Below, piece after piece: positions 35,192 to 44,744 of a stretch of 64,000 nucleotides of DNA. Numbering within the stretch: position 1 is the first letter of the stretch; each line of letters opens with the position of its first letter. Location: NCBI GenBank assembly GCA_016779935.1, contig JADHMQ010000001.1, positions 62,001-126,000 on the forward strand, read 5' to 3'. The DNA is from Flavobacteriales bacterium. Lineage in GTDB: Bacteria; Bacteroidota; Bacteroidia; Flavobacteriales; UBA7312. The translations under genes were made by a program, and so were the position numbers. The notes below the pieces were generated by a model that was not told the DNA's origin, did not search any database, and saw nothing but the letters and a program-made list of their open reading frames with translations.

Positions 35192-38100
35192 TTGAACATT
35201 TTCAAATACATAACTATTGCAATGTTTTTTACATTGTCATTTGATGTAAAATCTCAGGTTTTCAGTTCAAGTGAAGTTAGTACTATTCCATATTTAAACT
35301 TCACCTATTCTGAAATTGAGGTTACTGGAATTTCTACTGTTAATTGTGATTTTACGGTTTGTATAGATGTTAGCCACGATAGAATTTCAGACGTCGAAGT
35401 TGCTTTGATTGCTCCTAGTGGCACTTATGTATATTTAGCCTTCGATAATGGAGGTTTAGGCGATGATTATATTAACACATGTTTTAGCATGGGTGCGTCT
35501 GTAAATATAACTGATGGTACTCCTCCGTTTACAGGGGATTATATTCCACAAGAAGACATGTCGGTTTTCAATAATGAATCTGCTGTTGGAACATGGCAGC
35601 TAGCTGTTTTAGATAATCAGTCAGGCGTTACAGGTACTCTAGATGGGTGGTCAATTGATTTTAGTTGTGTGACATCAGATTGTGAAGTGGGTGAAGAAGA
35701 ATTTGTGTTAAATCTATTCGATTCTTGGGGTGACGGTTGGGATCATGGCTCAGGTCATTTAGTTACAATCAATGGTGTTGATTATGGAGGTCTAGAGTTT
35801 GTTACTGGAAATAACTTTACTTATGATATTTGCCTTGATACGGCTGAGTGCTATGAAATTTCATTTACTGATGGAGGGCTTTGGGAATATGAGTGTTCGT
35901 TTAACATTCAGTCAGCAGATGGAAGTATACTTTATTCTGGAGATTACACTATAGAAGATGAAATCTTTGGAGAAGGTTGTGGGTGTACTGATCCTGCAGC
36001 TTGTAATTATGACCCTAATGCCTTGCAAGATGATGGTAGTTGTGTCGTTTCTCCACTTGATGTTTCCTCTTGTGAAGAGCTTTTTTGCGGTTCTCAAGTT
36101 GGCGAGCAGGTTGCAAGTCAATACATAGGAACAAATATTAATTACTTAACTATTGAAATTGACGAAGAAGGGGTGTTAAATGAACTTTTCTACGATGTTA
36201 ATTGGCATAGCCATGGGTGGGGTAGTATTAATTTTAATGTTAATAATGCAACGATTGATTTATTTGATGATAACGGAGTATTTATAGAAAACCTAGCGGT
36301 TATTGGAAATAATGTTGCAACCACTGCTTATCAAAATTTCACTTCAACAATATCTACTGCTATTGATGTTTTACCTGGCTATACAATTCAAGTGTTTATA
36401 AACAGTCCTAATTGGGGTTTAGGAACATGGGATTCATACGTTAATCAAGCAATTATTTCATTTACAATAGAAACTGAAGAACTTATCAACTTCGGAACAA
36501 CCTCTGTTGAGATTTGCTCTAATGATGGATTGGTAAACCTGTATGATAACATCCCGGTACCAATGCAGAATACTGGTAGTTGGTCTCCAACATTAGCAAA
36601 TGGCTCGTTAGGAACATTTAACCCCTTAGTGGATACGGAACAAACATATACCTATGAAGTAGTATCTTCTTGTATAACACAAACAATTGATATTGATGTA
36701 TCAGTCATTCCATATTTGTTGGCAGGGACTAGTACCGTACTAGAAATCTGTCCAAATGATGAAGAAGTAGATTTATTCGATTTAGTAGGCAGCGATGCCA
36801 GTCAATTAGGAAGTTGGTCGCCTGCTTTGTCTAATGGATATCAAGGGACATTCAACCCTGAAACAGATGCAGAAACTCAGTACACATATACTGTAGAAAG
36901 CCAATGCGGTGTTTCATCAGCTGATATAGATGTACAATTTTTCGACCTAGCTTTCCCAGATGCTGTTGAAATAGCATTATGTAATGAAAATACTCCAACG
37001 GCTTTATTCAATCAAATTTCAACTGTAACTACAACAGGTAGTTGGTCAGGACCCTCTTCCTTATTTGATGCGTCTTCACCACAACATTTTGGATTTTTTA
37101 ACCCTACTATTCATACAGAAGGCACATATATATATACTGTTGAAAACGTTTTTGGTTGTGAGGAAGACTTTCCGGTAAATGTGTCTATAATCAATGAAGA
37201 ATTAAACGCAGGAACAGATACCTCAGTCCAAATTTGTTCTAACGGAGAAAGTATTGATTTGTTCGACCTTATCAACGATGCAGATGTAACAGGTATTTGG
37301 CAGCCAAATTTAGATAATGGTCATATTGGCACTTATAATCCAGCAACAGATGCCCCTGGAAGTTTCATTTACACTATAACAGGGGAGTGCTCTAGTGTGA
37401 ATGCTGAAGTTTTTGTTAATCAGATACAAATTGACGCCCCAGAAATTAACTTTGATGAAGTAGGAGATAGTGATAACGTTTGTTTTGGGTCTACTTCTGA
37501 GATTTATTCTACACCTAATTCGCCTAACTCAAATTATCTATGGACGGTTTCTGGCGGTGGTATTATTGTTGGAGATGCTAACTCTTCAACAGTGGAAGTA
37601 GATTGGTCTAATTCAACTGTAGGAAGTATTTCAGACGCGATTACGCTTACAGAGTCTTACGATGGCTGTTCGTATTCATCAAGTATTGATGTTGAAATTA
37701 TAGCAAACCCAATTCCTGATTTGAGTATTGACGATAACGAAATATGTATTGGTGAAAGCATTCAGTTTTCAACATCTGCCGGATATGTAGATTACGATTG
37801 GTCGAATAATACTCAAAACGTAAATTCGTTTACATACACGCCCTTATCCTTAGCCGACAATCAATTTTCAGTGACTGTGACAGGCGATGCATCATGTACT
37901 ACCACCTCTACAGTTTCAATAACCATTAATGATTTACCGTTTATTGACATTTCAATATCAGACGACGAAATATGCTCAGGAGAGAGTCTTGAAGTAACAG
38001 CAACACCAGCGGCTTATGTAAGCTATGATTGGTTGCCTAATGATATCAATAACACAGGAGGAACATATTTTCCAGATGATAATCAAAATAGCTATTCAGT

Positions 38101-38896
38101 AACTGTTACTGATATCAATGGATGTGTAAATTCAACTTCTGAAAACATTGTGATTTTTCCTATTGCTGAAATCGGACTTGGTGTTGACCAAGATGAAATA
38201 TGTATAGGAGATGATATACAGTTATCGGCTAATTTTGGGTTTGATAATTACGATTGGTCAAACACTACTCAAAATACTAATACATTTACATATACACCAA
38301 GTTCCTTAATCGATAATCAATTTTATATAACTACAACCGGAATAGGTGGGTGTACTTCAAGCGATTCAATTTTTATTACTATTAATGATTTGCCTGTCGT
38401 AGACCTAAGTCTTTCTGAAACTGAAATTTGTTTAGGAGAAAGTATAGAAGTAACATCTACGCCTTCTTTGGCTACATATACTTGGATTCCGGCTTCATTA
38501 ACTGGCTCTGGAGGAACATTTACCCCTGAACTAAGTCAAACCTTCTATAGTGTAGTTGCTACTGATAATAATGGCTGTATTAACACTAATTCAGCATCTT
38601 TAACCATTAATCAGATTGACGAGGTTGATATTTTAGTAAATGGAAGTCCAACACGAACTATTTGTATCGGTGAAGAAATTCAGCTTTCAGCTACACAAGG
38701 CTTTACGTCATATTCATGGTTCCCTAATAGTGTGAGTTCAGCATGGACTACCGATTTTGAAGGAACATATGTGCCGCTTAGCTTAACAGATAATCAGTTT
38801 ACACTGACAGTCACTAATGAGTTTGGATGTCAAAACACATCAAATTTAATTATAACCATAAAAGAAATACCCACTCCAGGAGCTATAGGCTTCTAA
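35192..38896 (+). CDS. Large exported surface protein with P-domain and two tandem repeat arrays, lacking a sorting domain
   Basis: 1234 aa starting at TTG, the only start giving a full signal peptide (NIFKYITIAMFFTLSFDVKSQ). Domains in order: a proprotein-convertase P-domain (~25-160; FTVCIDVSHDRISDVEVALI, GTWQLAVLDNQSG); a module with NLFDSWGDGWDHGSGH (~170-260); one Cys-rich repeat (GCTDPAACNYDPNALQDDGS); a jelly-roll-like segment; four repeats with ICSND / GSWSP / GTFNP motifs; then five 76-78-residue Ig-like repeats marked by EICIGES and YDWSN. It ends in TPGAIGF with no T9SS sorting domain. Only 11 nt separate it from a gene that has one, so the two may work as a pair. Confidence 0.8.
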   Translation: MNIFKYITIAMFFTLSFDVKSQVFSSSEVSTIPYLNFTYSEIEVTGISTVNCDFTVCIDVSHDRISDVEVALIAPSGTYVYLAFDNGGLGDDYINTCFSMGASVNITDGTPPFTGDYIPQEDMSVFNNESAVGTWQLAVLDNQSGVTGTLDGWSIDFSCVTSDCEVGEEEFVLNLFDSWGDGWDHGSGHLVTINGVDYGGLEFVTGNNFTYDICLDTAECYEISFTDGGLWEYECSFNIQSADGSILYSGDYTIEDEIFGEGCGCTDPAACNYDPNALQDDGSCVVSPLDVSSCEELFCGSQVGEQVASQYIGTNINYLTIEIDEEGVLNELFYDVNWHSHGWGSINFNVNNATIDLFDDNGVFIENLAVIGNNVATTAYQNFTSTISTAIDVLPGYTIQVFINSPNWGLGTWDSYVNQAIISFTIETEELINFGTTSVEICSNDGLVNLYDNIPVPMQNTGSWSPTLANGSLGTFNPLVDTEQTYTYEVVSSCITQTIDIDVSVIPYLLAGTSTVLEICPNDEEVDLFDLVGSDASQLGSWSPALSNGYQGTFNPETDAETQYTYTVESQCGVSSADIDVQFFDLAFPDAVEIALCNENTPTALFNQISTVTTTGSWSGPSSLFDASSPQHFGFFNPTIHTEGTYIYTVENVFGCEEDFPVNVSIINEELNAGTDTSVQICSNGESIDLFDLINDADVTGIWQPNLDNGHIGTYNPATDAPGSFIYTITGECSSVNAEVFVNQIQIDAPEINFDEVGDSDNVCFGSTSEIYSTPNSPNSNYLWTVSGGGIIVGDANSSTVEVDWSNSTVGSISDAITLTESYDGCSYSSSIDVEIIANPIPDLSIDDNEICIGESIQFSTSAGYVDYDWSNNTQNVNSFTYTPLSLADNQFSVTVTGDASCTTTSTVSITINDLPFIDISISDDEICSGESLEVTATPAAYVSYDWLPNDINNTGGTYFPDDNQNSYSVTVTDINGCVNSTSENIVIFPIAEIGLGVDQDEICIGDDIQLSANFGFDNYDWSNTTQNTNTFTYTPSSLIDNQFYITTTGIGGCTSSDSIFITINDLPVVDLSLSETEICLGESIEVTSTPSLATYTWIPASLTGSGGTFTPELSQTFYSVVATDNNGCINTNSASLTINQIDEVDILVNGSPTRTICIGEEIQLSATQGFTSYSWFPNSVSSAWTTDFEGTYVPLSLTDNQFTLTVTNEFGCQNTSNLIITIKEIPTPGAIGF
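36509..37410 (+). repeat. First tandem repeat array in the surface protein (four units)
   Basis: Four diverged units of about 77-85 residues, each with an ICSND-like opening and then GSWSP...GTFNP...YTYTV. The openings lie at 36509, 36743, 36974 and 37229, i.e. spacings of 234, 231 and 255 nt. Confidence 0.75.
37739..38880 (+). repeat. Second tandem repeat array in the surface protein (five units)
   Basis: Five Ig-like units opening with EICIGES or similar, at 37739, 37967, 38195, 38423 and 38657. The first three intervals are exactly 228 nt and the last is 234 nt. Protein similarity is clear; the DNA copies have diverged. Confidence 0.85.
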
Positions 38897-38907
38897 AACA
38901 AAAACAG

Positions 38908-39972
38908 ATGATTAAAAGAATTGTATTCATAGTATTATTAGCATTTAGCTTACCGATTTTCGGTCAGCAGGCATACTTCTGTGAAGGCGATTCAATCATT
39001 GTTTTCAAAGCTTCTCCAAGCGATTCTCAGAACCTTGTAGAATGGGAATTTATTTTGGATAATGGAGCAGAGGTAGTCGGTCTCGTCAATGAGGATAGTT
39101 TGATGGTAAAGTTTAGTAATCCAGGGGATTATATACTGCAGTTTAGAGAATATGGTTCTCCAACATGTTTTACTGCAGTTGAGAAAACAATAAAAGTATT
39201 TGAAAACCCAACAGCTGATTTCACTTCTGAAGAAGTATGTATTGATGATACAGTTAATTTCATAAATACGTCATCGTATCCTGCTGGATTACAAAATTCT
39301 GTATGGAGAATTGGTAATCAAACTTTTGATTCCTTTAATTTTGATTATAGATTTTATGAGTTAGGCGACTATCTTATAGAACTTTCAATTATTGACAATA
39401 ATGGTTGTTCAGATAGACAATCGTTAACTTATAGCCTACTTGAGCCACCAAGAGTTGACTTTTATTTTTCTCCTGAACATCCAACAACTCTAGATCCTGA
39501 CGTTTCCTTTGTAAATATATCTTCATCAGGTAATGCTGTATGGACTATTGATGGCGATACTTTATTGACCGATTGGCAGCCAAGCTTTACCTTTGATACT
39601 GCCGGTTGGCATACTGTTGATCTTGTAGTTGTAGATGAGCAAGGGTGTATAGATTCAATTTCAAAAAATGTCCTTGTTGAGTCAGAAATTATATTCTTTC
39701 TACCAAATACATTCTCTCCTGATGGTGATGGGCTTAACGATACTTATGGCGCAAAAATATTTAATATAGAGCGTTACCAATCCTTTCAGTTTGAAGTGTA
39801 CAACCGTTGGGGTGAAATCGTATTTTACTCGAATAGTCCTGAAATAGAGTGGGATGGTAAAACTACAAATGGTACTGATGCCATTATGGACAAATACAGT
39901 TGGTCTCTGAAGCTAACCGATGAGTTAGGCAAAGAAGTCAGAAGTTTTGGTACTGTAAATTTATTAAGGTAA
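38908..39972 (+). CDS. PKD-containing exported protein with type B T9SS sorting domain (CHU_C)
   Basis: 354 aa from the ATG at 38908; the 27 in-frame codons before it are read from the end of the upstream gene. Its own signal peptide is IVFIVLLAFSLPIFGQQ. Ig/PKD-like domains follow (FENPTADFTSEEVCIDDTVN, then FDTAGWHTVDLVVVDEQG). The C-terminus is a gliding-motility-associated type B sorting domain: LPNTFSPDGDGLNDTYG, FEVYNRWGEIVF, EWDGKTTNG. It lies 11 nt after the repeat protein, suggesting translational coupling and a joint role at the surface. Its stop directly abuts the convergent lolA stop. Confidence 0.85.
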   Translation: MIKRIVFIVLLAFSLPIFGQQAYFCEGDSIIVFKASPSDSQNLVEWEFILDNGAEVVGLVNEDSLMVKFSNPGDYILQFREYGSPTCFTAVEKTIKVFENPTADFTSEEVCIDDTVNFINTSSYPAGLQNSVWRIGNQTFDSFNFDYRFYELGDYLIELSIIDNNGCSDRQSLTYSLLEPPRVDFYFSPEHPTTLDPDVSFVNISSSGNAVWTIDGDTLLTDWQPSFTFDTAGWHTVDLVVVDEQGCIDSISKNVLVESEIIFFLPNTFSPDGDGLNDTYGAKIFNIERYQSFQFEVYNRWGEIVFYSNSPEIEWDGKTTNGTDAIMDKYSWSLKLTDELGKEVRSFGTVNLLR

Positions 39973-40590
39973 TTACCTTAAATCAATCACGTCAACATCT
40001 GGATATTTAGCTAAATCAAATTGAAAAAAGTTAGAGCTAAACGTTTTATTTGGTATGAAAGAGTTTATGATATAAGAATACAAACTTCCTTGCTTATCAA
40101 CCATAACAAAAGAACTAATTTGCATTTTAGCTTTATCTATAAATAGCTCTACTCTAGAAAAAGCACCGCTTTCTTCTGGGAATAAATTGATTTGATAATT
40201 TTTAGAATCTTCTTTTATAAATTGGTATTTGTACCCTTCCTCGTAGATAGTGAAAATTTTGGACGGACTAATTTCATTTTCTTCTTCATCCTCTTCGGTG
40301 ATGTTTACCTCTTCTTCGTCTTTGAGGTATATCCAATTGGTTTCACCATCAGAAATAATAGTCTGAGCGTCTAGTTCAAGTTTAAAGGCATCACCTTGTA
40401 GGTAAATAATTCCGCTTTGTGATTCGTTAATATCGGCTACAGTACTCGAAAAATTATTGGTGAAATGAGCCTCAATTGAAGAATATGCGCTTGTTTTTTC
40501 ACTTAGCTTGTCAAGAATAGACTTTGCTCTTTGGTCTTGTCCTAAGGATATTATTGGTAAAAGGATTGAAAATAATAGTAGCTTTTTCAT
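39973..40590 (-). CDS. lolA: Outer-membrane lipoprotein carrier LolA
   Basis: 205-aa periplasmic chaperone that takes lipoproteins released by LolCDE across the periplasm. It has a signal peptide (LLLFSILLPIISLGQ) and a LolA fold (YSSIEAHFTNNFSST, DAFKLELDAQTIISDGETNW, SFVMVDKQGSLYSYIINSF). An acidic insert EEVNITEEDEEENE lies near residues 93-106. The ATG overlaps the ftsK stop by 4 nt (ATGA), a pairing seen in many Bacteroidota. Many predicted lipoproteins in this window would depend on it. Confidence 0.9.
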   Translation of the reverse strand: MKKLLLFSILLPIISLGQDQRAKSILDKLSEKTSAYSSIEAHFTNNFSSTVADINESQSGIIYLQGDAFKLELDAQTIISDGETNWIYLKDEEEVNITEEDEEENEISPSKIFTIYEEGYKYQFIKEDSKNYQINLFPEESGAFSRVELFIDKAKMQISSFVMVDKQGSLYSYIINSFIPNKTFSSNFFQFDLAKYPDVDVIDLR

Positions 40591-42929
40591 AAGTTGGGGT
40601 TGTTTATATTTCTTAATACTTCTTCTAACGCCATTTCATCACGAATTAGTACTTGGCGTGCCTTGCTTCCTTCAAAAGGACCTACAATTCTTGCAGCTTC
40701 CAGTTGATCAATGATACGGCCAGCACGATTATAACCCAGTTTTAATTTTCGTTGAATGAGTGAAGTAGAACCAGACTGATGCTGTACAATTACTCTAGCA
40801 GCTTCCTCAAACATAGAATCTCTATCATCAAGGTCAGCACCTGAAGTTCCACCTTCAGCATCACCCACATATTCAGGAAGTAAAAATGCATTTGGATACG
40901 CCCTCTGATTTCCAATATAATCTGTTATTTTTTCTACTTCTGGAGTATCTATAAACGCACATTGCAAACGTATAAGGTCACTACCCAATGAAATAAGCAT
41001 ATCACCACGACCAATAAGTTGATCGGCACCACCAGCATCTAAAATAGTTCGAGAGTCAATTTTAGAAGTTACTCTAAACGCTACTCGAGCAGGGAAGTTA
41101 GCCTTAATAATACCTGTAATAACATTTACAGACGGTCTTTGGGTAGCAACAATCAAATGAATTCCAATTGCTCTAGCCAACTGTGCCAAACGGGCAATGG
41201 GTGTTTCTACCTCTTTACCAGCTGTCATAATTAAATCTGCAAACTCATCAATTACCAATACAATGTATGGTAGATATTTGTGTCCGTCATTTGGATTTAG
41301 TTTTCTAGCAATGAACTTTTTATTGTACTCAACGATATTTCTACATTGGGCATTTTGAAGTAAATCGTAACGCTGATCCATTTCAATACACAATGAGTTT
41401 AGGGTATTAATTACCTTTTTGGTGTCAGTAATTATAGCTTCTTCAGAATCTGGTAGCTTTGCTAAAAAGTGTCGCTCAATTTTATTAAACAAAGTCAACT
41501 CAACTTTTTTAGGGTCAACCAAAACAAATTTTACTTCAGCAGGGTGTTTGGTGTAGAGCAGAGAGGCTAAAATGGCATTGAGCCCTACGGATTTACCCTG
41601 TCCAGTTGCACCCGCCATAAGGAGGTGAGGCATCTTAGCTAAATCAGCTACAAATGTTTCGTTTGAAATGGTTTTACCAAATGCAACAGGTAACTCCATT
41701 GATGTCTTTTGAAATTTATCAGATGAAATAACAGCTTTCATAGAAACAGTTGCTGGATTCTGATTAGGTACTTCGATACCAATTGTTCCTTTACCTGGAA
41801 TAGGAGCAATAATTCTAATTCCCAAAGCAGATAGTGACAGTGCAATGTCGTCTTCTAGATTTTTGATTTTTGAAATTCGCACACCAGCTTCAGGAACAAT
41901 TTCATAAAGTGTAATAGTTGGACCTATAGTAGCACTAATTGAAGAAATACCAATCTTATAGTTCCCTAGGGTTTCTACAATTCTGTTTTTGTTGACCTCT
42001 AATTCACTTTTATCAATTTCAATTTTACCACTTCCATACTCCTCAAGAAGATTGATTTTAGGTATCTTATAATTGGATAAATCAAGTTTAGGGTCGTATT
42101 CACCAAGTTCTTCTAATTTATTTGAGATTTCCTTTTGGCTAAGCGTTTCTTCTTCATTAACATGAACTTCTATGTCTAAGTCGTCAGTTTCAGCGTCTTT
42201 ATTTTCAGTTTTTGGAGTAGCTATAATAGTATCAGTATCAGTTTTCAATTCTATTTTCTCTTCGCTTTGTATTGTAATAGCCTCTTCTTGAGCTTCAGTT
42301 ATAACTACTGATTCACTCCCATCCTCCAAGTCTATGTTGTTATCAGTATCATTATCTGAATAGGTATTATCTTCAACTTCAATATTGCTTTTGAACTTCG
42401 GATTAAAACGTAGAATAACGAAAGAAAGTAATGATAGAAAAATTACAAATCCTGTTCCAATCTTTCCGATTAGAAGTTCAAGGTAGCTGTTCATTTCACT
42501 TCCAAAAATGCCTCCTAGTATAGATGGAGAAGTGAAAAATCCAAAAATTAATGAAATCCATGCTATTGAAAGTATGCCAAGGCTGAAGCTCTTAGCTATG
42601 CCCATTATCTTTTTATCAAATACTAAAAATACTCCCCAATTGAATAGAAGAAATGGAAATATAAATGATGAAATACCAAACCAATTGTATAAAAATAGAT
42701 TTGATATTCTATGACCAAAAACACCTCCAAAATTACTAATATCATCAGAGAATTTTCCTAATTTATCTTGGTCAATATTTCCATTGATTAGAAAGGATAT
42801 AAAAACAACTACTAGGTAAAGTGAAAAGAAAACAAGCAGAAAGCCAATAATCTTTTTAAATCGTTCATCTTCAATTATAAATTTTGAGCCAATGCGTTTA
42901 AAAATATTTTCCTTCTTTTTTTTCTTCAT
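40587..42929 (-). CDS. ftsK: DNA translocase FtsK
   Basis: 780-aa septal DNA pump that moves chromosome ends and activates dimer resolution. The N-terminus has about four or five membrane helices (residues 25-175), then an acidic, low-complexity linker (185-280). The motor follows, with Walker A GATGQGKS (440-447) and Walker B-like YIVLVIDEFADLI. The C-terminal gamma winged helix recognises polar DNA sites (GSTSLIQRKLKLGYNRAGRI). The linker is short compared with E. coli. It is flanked by an enoyl-CoA hydratase (7-nt gap) and lolA (4-nt overlap), probably as one operon. Confidence 0.96.
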   Translation of the reverse strand: MKKKKKENIFKRIGSKFIIEDERFKKIIGFLLVFFSLYLVVVFISFLINGNIDQDKLGKFSDDISNFGGVFGHRISNLFLYNWFGISSFIFPFLLFNWGVFLVFDKKIMGIAKSFSLGILSIAWISLIFGFFTSPSILGGIFGSEMNSYLELLIGKIGTGFVIFLSLLSFVILRFNPKFKSNIEVEDNTYSDNDTDNNIDLEDGSESVVITEAQEEAITIQSEEKIELKTDTDTIIATPKTENKDAETDDLDIEVHVNEEETLSQKEISNKLEELGEYDPKLDLSNYKIPKINLLEEYGSGKIEIDKSELEVNKNRIVETLGNYKIGISSISATIGPTITLYEIVPEAGVRISKIKNLEDDIALSLSALGIRIIAPIPGKGTIGIEVPNQNPATVSMKAVISSDKFQKTSMELPVAFGKTISNETFVADLAKMPHLLMAGATGQGKSVGLNAILASLLYTKHPAEVKFVLVDPKKVELTLFNKIERHFLAKLPDSEEAIITDTKKVINTLNSLCIEMDQRYDLLQNAQCRNIVEYNKKFIARKLNPNDGHKYLPYIVLVIDEFADLIMTAGKEVETPIARLAQLARAIGIHLIVATQRPSVNVITGIIKANFPARVAFRVTSKIDSRTILDAGGADQLIGRGDMLISLGSDLIRLQCAFIDTPEVEKITDYIGNQRAYPNAFLLPEYVGDAEGGTSGADLDDRDSMFEEAARVIVQHQSGSTSLIQRKLKLGYNRAGRIIDQLEAARIVGPFEGSKARQVLIRDEMALEEVLRNINNPNL

Positions 42930-42936
42930 CTGCGTT

Positions 42937-43716
42937 TTACCAATTTAAATTTTCTTTGTTCAAAAAAGCATTAATACCCTTTTTACAATCCACACTTTCT
43001 CTAGCTAATGCGTTTTTTTTCACAGCTAAATCTAAGCCATCATCAAGTGAAAGATCTTGGATCTCAGCTAACATTAATTTTGTTGAGCGTAATGAATCTG
43101 CAGAGGCAGTCGAACATAGTTTTTGAGCTAAATGAATAACGCTTTGTTCTAGGTTTTCTTTTGCAACACAGCTATTTATTAATCCAATATCAGTAGCTTC
43201 TTGTGCTGAAATTGTTTTTCCAGTAAGTAGAAGTTCTTTAGTTTTTCCTTCGCCAATTTTTCTCAGTAAAAATACACTGACAATCGCAGGAATAAAACCA
43301 ATTTTCACTTCCGAATAGCCAAATTTTGCTGAATCAGAAGCAATAGACAAATCACAAACACTTGCTAATCCACAACCACCTGCAATAGCATGCCCTTGTA
43401 CACTAGCAATAACGACCTTTTTTAAATGGTAAATTTGTTTAAACAAGCCCATTAGATGGTTTGAATCAGCTATATTTTCATCCCTAGAAAAAGATTGTAA
43501 GGATTGAAGATACTCCAAATCCGCACCAGCACTAAAAACGTCACCTTTGGCTTGTAAAACGATTACTTTACAGCTATCGTCCTTTTCTGCCAGTTCGAAA
43601 AGCACTTTTAATTCACTAATCAACTGACTGTTCAAAGCATTTCTTTTCTCAGCTCGGTCTAAGGTAATAAAACCTATTCTGTCCTTTACTGAATATGTAA
43701 CAAATTGGTTGTCCAC
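42937..43716 (-). CDS. Enoyl-CoA hydratase/isomerase family protein
   Basis: 259-aa crotonase-fold enzyme acting on acyl-CoA thioesters. The start has IGFITLDRAEKRNALN. Oxyanion-hole segments are DVFSAGADLEYL and VQGHAIAGGCGLA, and the active-site loop region is GYSEVKIGFIPAIVSVFLL. The expected Glu aligned near KIGF is replaced by hydrophobic residues at the second Glu position, so hydratase versus isomerase or another crotonase activity cannot be told by eye. It is first in a likely operon with ftsK and lolA. Confidence 0.88.
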   Translation of the reverse strand: MDNQFVTYSVKDRIGFITLDRAEKRNALNSQLISELKVLFELAEKDDSCKVIVLQAKGDVFSAGADLEYLQSLQSFSRDENIADSNHLMGLFKQIYHLKKVVIASVQGHAIAGGCGLASVCDLSIASDSAKFGYSEVKIGFIPAIVSVFLLRKIGEGKTKELLLTGKTISAQEATDIGLINSCVAKENLEQSVIHLAQKLCSTASADSLRSTKLMLAEIQDLSLDDGLDLAVKKNALARESVDCKKGINAFLNKENLNW

Positions 43717-43804
43717 GTCTTTATTTTATACCTTCCAAATATATTCAAATTTATGGGTGTAAATAATAACCCTATTAAGATTTTATTAAACCCTAAACTA
43801 TAAT

Positions 43805-43812
43805 TAAATTTG
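43805..43812 (+). promoter_or_regulatory. -7 promoter box of the arginine/argS/ffh operon
   Basis: TAAATTTG, 17 nt before the ATG at 43830. No clear TTG lies at the expected -33 position. It is the only promoter-like box seen ahead of the seven closely spaced genes that run to 52219. Confidence 0.55.
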
Positions 43813-43829
43813 CCATTCAATTATTATTG

Positions 43830-44744
43830 ATGTTAGAAATAAATGTACATAATGAAACCTCAAAACTTGAAGCAGTAGTTTTGGGTTTGCCAGATGATTT
43901 TGGAGGTACACCAAAACTTGAAGACTGCTATGACCCAAAGTCAAGAGAATATGTTGCAAAAGGTTTGTTTCCAACACAAGAAAGCATTACCAATGAAATG
44001 AATGCCGTTCTAGAGGTGTTCAATAAATATGCAGTGAAAGTATATCGCCCAGAAAATATAGCTGACTTAAATCAGATTTTTTCTAGAGATATAGGTTTTG
44101 TTATTGAAGATAAATTCATTGTGCCAAATATTATCTCTGATAGGTTAAAAGAAATTGACGCTTTAAACTATTTACACCGTCAGATTGGAGAAGAAGGTAT
44201 AGTTAGAATGCCCCAAAATACTAGAGTAGAAGGTGGGGATGTTATGCTTTGCAATGAATATGTATTTGTAGGCTATTCAGAGGCTGAAGATTTTGAAAAA
44301 TACCAGGTAGCAAGAACCAATAAAGCCTCTATAGACTTTCTACAAGCTACTTTCCCAAATAAACAACTTAAAGGTTTTGAGCTCAAAAAATCTGATATTA
44401 ATCCAAAAGAGAATGCCTTACACCTTGATTGCTGCTTTCAGCCTATTGGTCGTCATTCAGCAATAGTTTACAAAGGAGGTTTTAAAAATACATCAGACGT
44501 TGATTTTTTAATCAATTATTTTGGTGAGGATAATATCATCTTCATTTCACAAGATGAAATGTATCAAATGAATTCAAATGTATTTTCCATTTCACCTGAA
44601 GTTATCGTTTCTGAAAAGGGATTTAGCCGATTAAATAACGAGCTTAGAAAAAGGGGCTTCACCGTTGAAGAGGTGCCCTATGTTGAAATATCTAAAATGG
44701 AAGGACTACTGCGTTGTTCCACATTACCATTACGAAGAAAATGA
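43830..44744 (+). CDS. Arginine deiminase / dimethylargininase-like hydrolase
   Basis: 304-aa protein of the guanidine-modifying (amidinotransferase/deiminase) superfamily. The ATG at 43830 is preferred over a TTG one codon earlier. Catalytic landmarks are the Glu in RVEGGDVML, the His in NALHLDCCFQP and the C-terminal nucleophile in LLRCSTLPLRR (C296). RDIGFVIEDKFIVP is the other conserved block. It may release citrulline from arginine or methylarginine; the substrate cannot be fixed by sequence reading. The stop overlaps the ATG of ctlX by 4 nt (ATGA). Confidence 0.85.
   Translation: MLEINVHNETSKLEAVVLGLPDDFGGTPKLEDCYDPKSREYVAKGLFPTQESITNEMNAVLEVFNKYAVKVYRPENIADLNQIFSRDIGFVIEDKFIVPNIISDRLKEIDALNYLHRQIGEEGIVRMPQNTRVEGGDVMLCNEYVFVGYSEAEDFEKYQVARTNKASIDFLQATFPNKQLKGFELKKSDINPKENALHLDCCFQPIGRHSAIVYKGGFKNTSDVDFLINYFGEDNIIFISQDEMYQMNSNVFSISPEVIVSEKGFSRLNNELRKRGFTVEEVPYVEISKMEGLLRCSTLPLRRK

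Noticed and set aside
36509-38880. Regular repeats as a possible CRISPR or satellite array
   Set aside because: They are in-frame protein repeats with diverged DNA; there are no identical short repeats with unique spacers.
38827-38907. Upstream extension that would make the type B sorting protein overlap the large repeat protein, hinting at a frameshifted single gene
   Set aside because: The large protein keeps its own repeat pattern to its stop, the extension reads as non-protein-like, and the ATG at 38908 begins a proper signal peptide. Two separate genes fit better.
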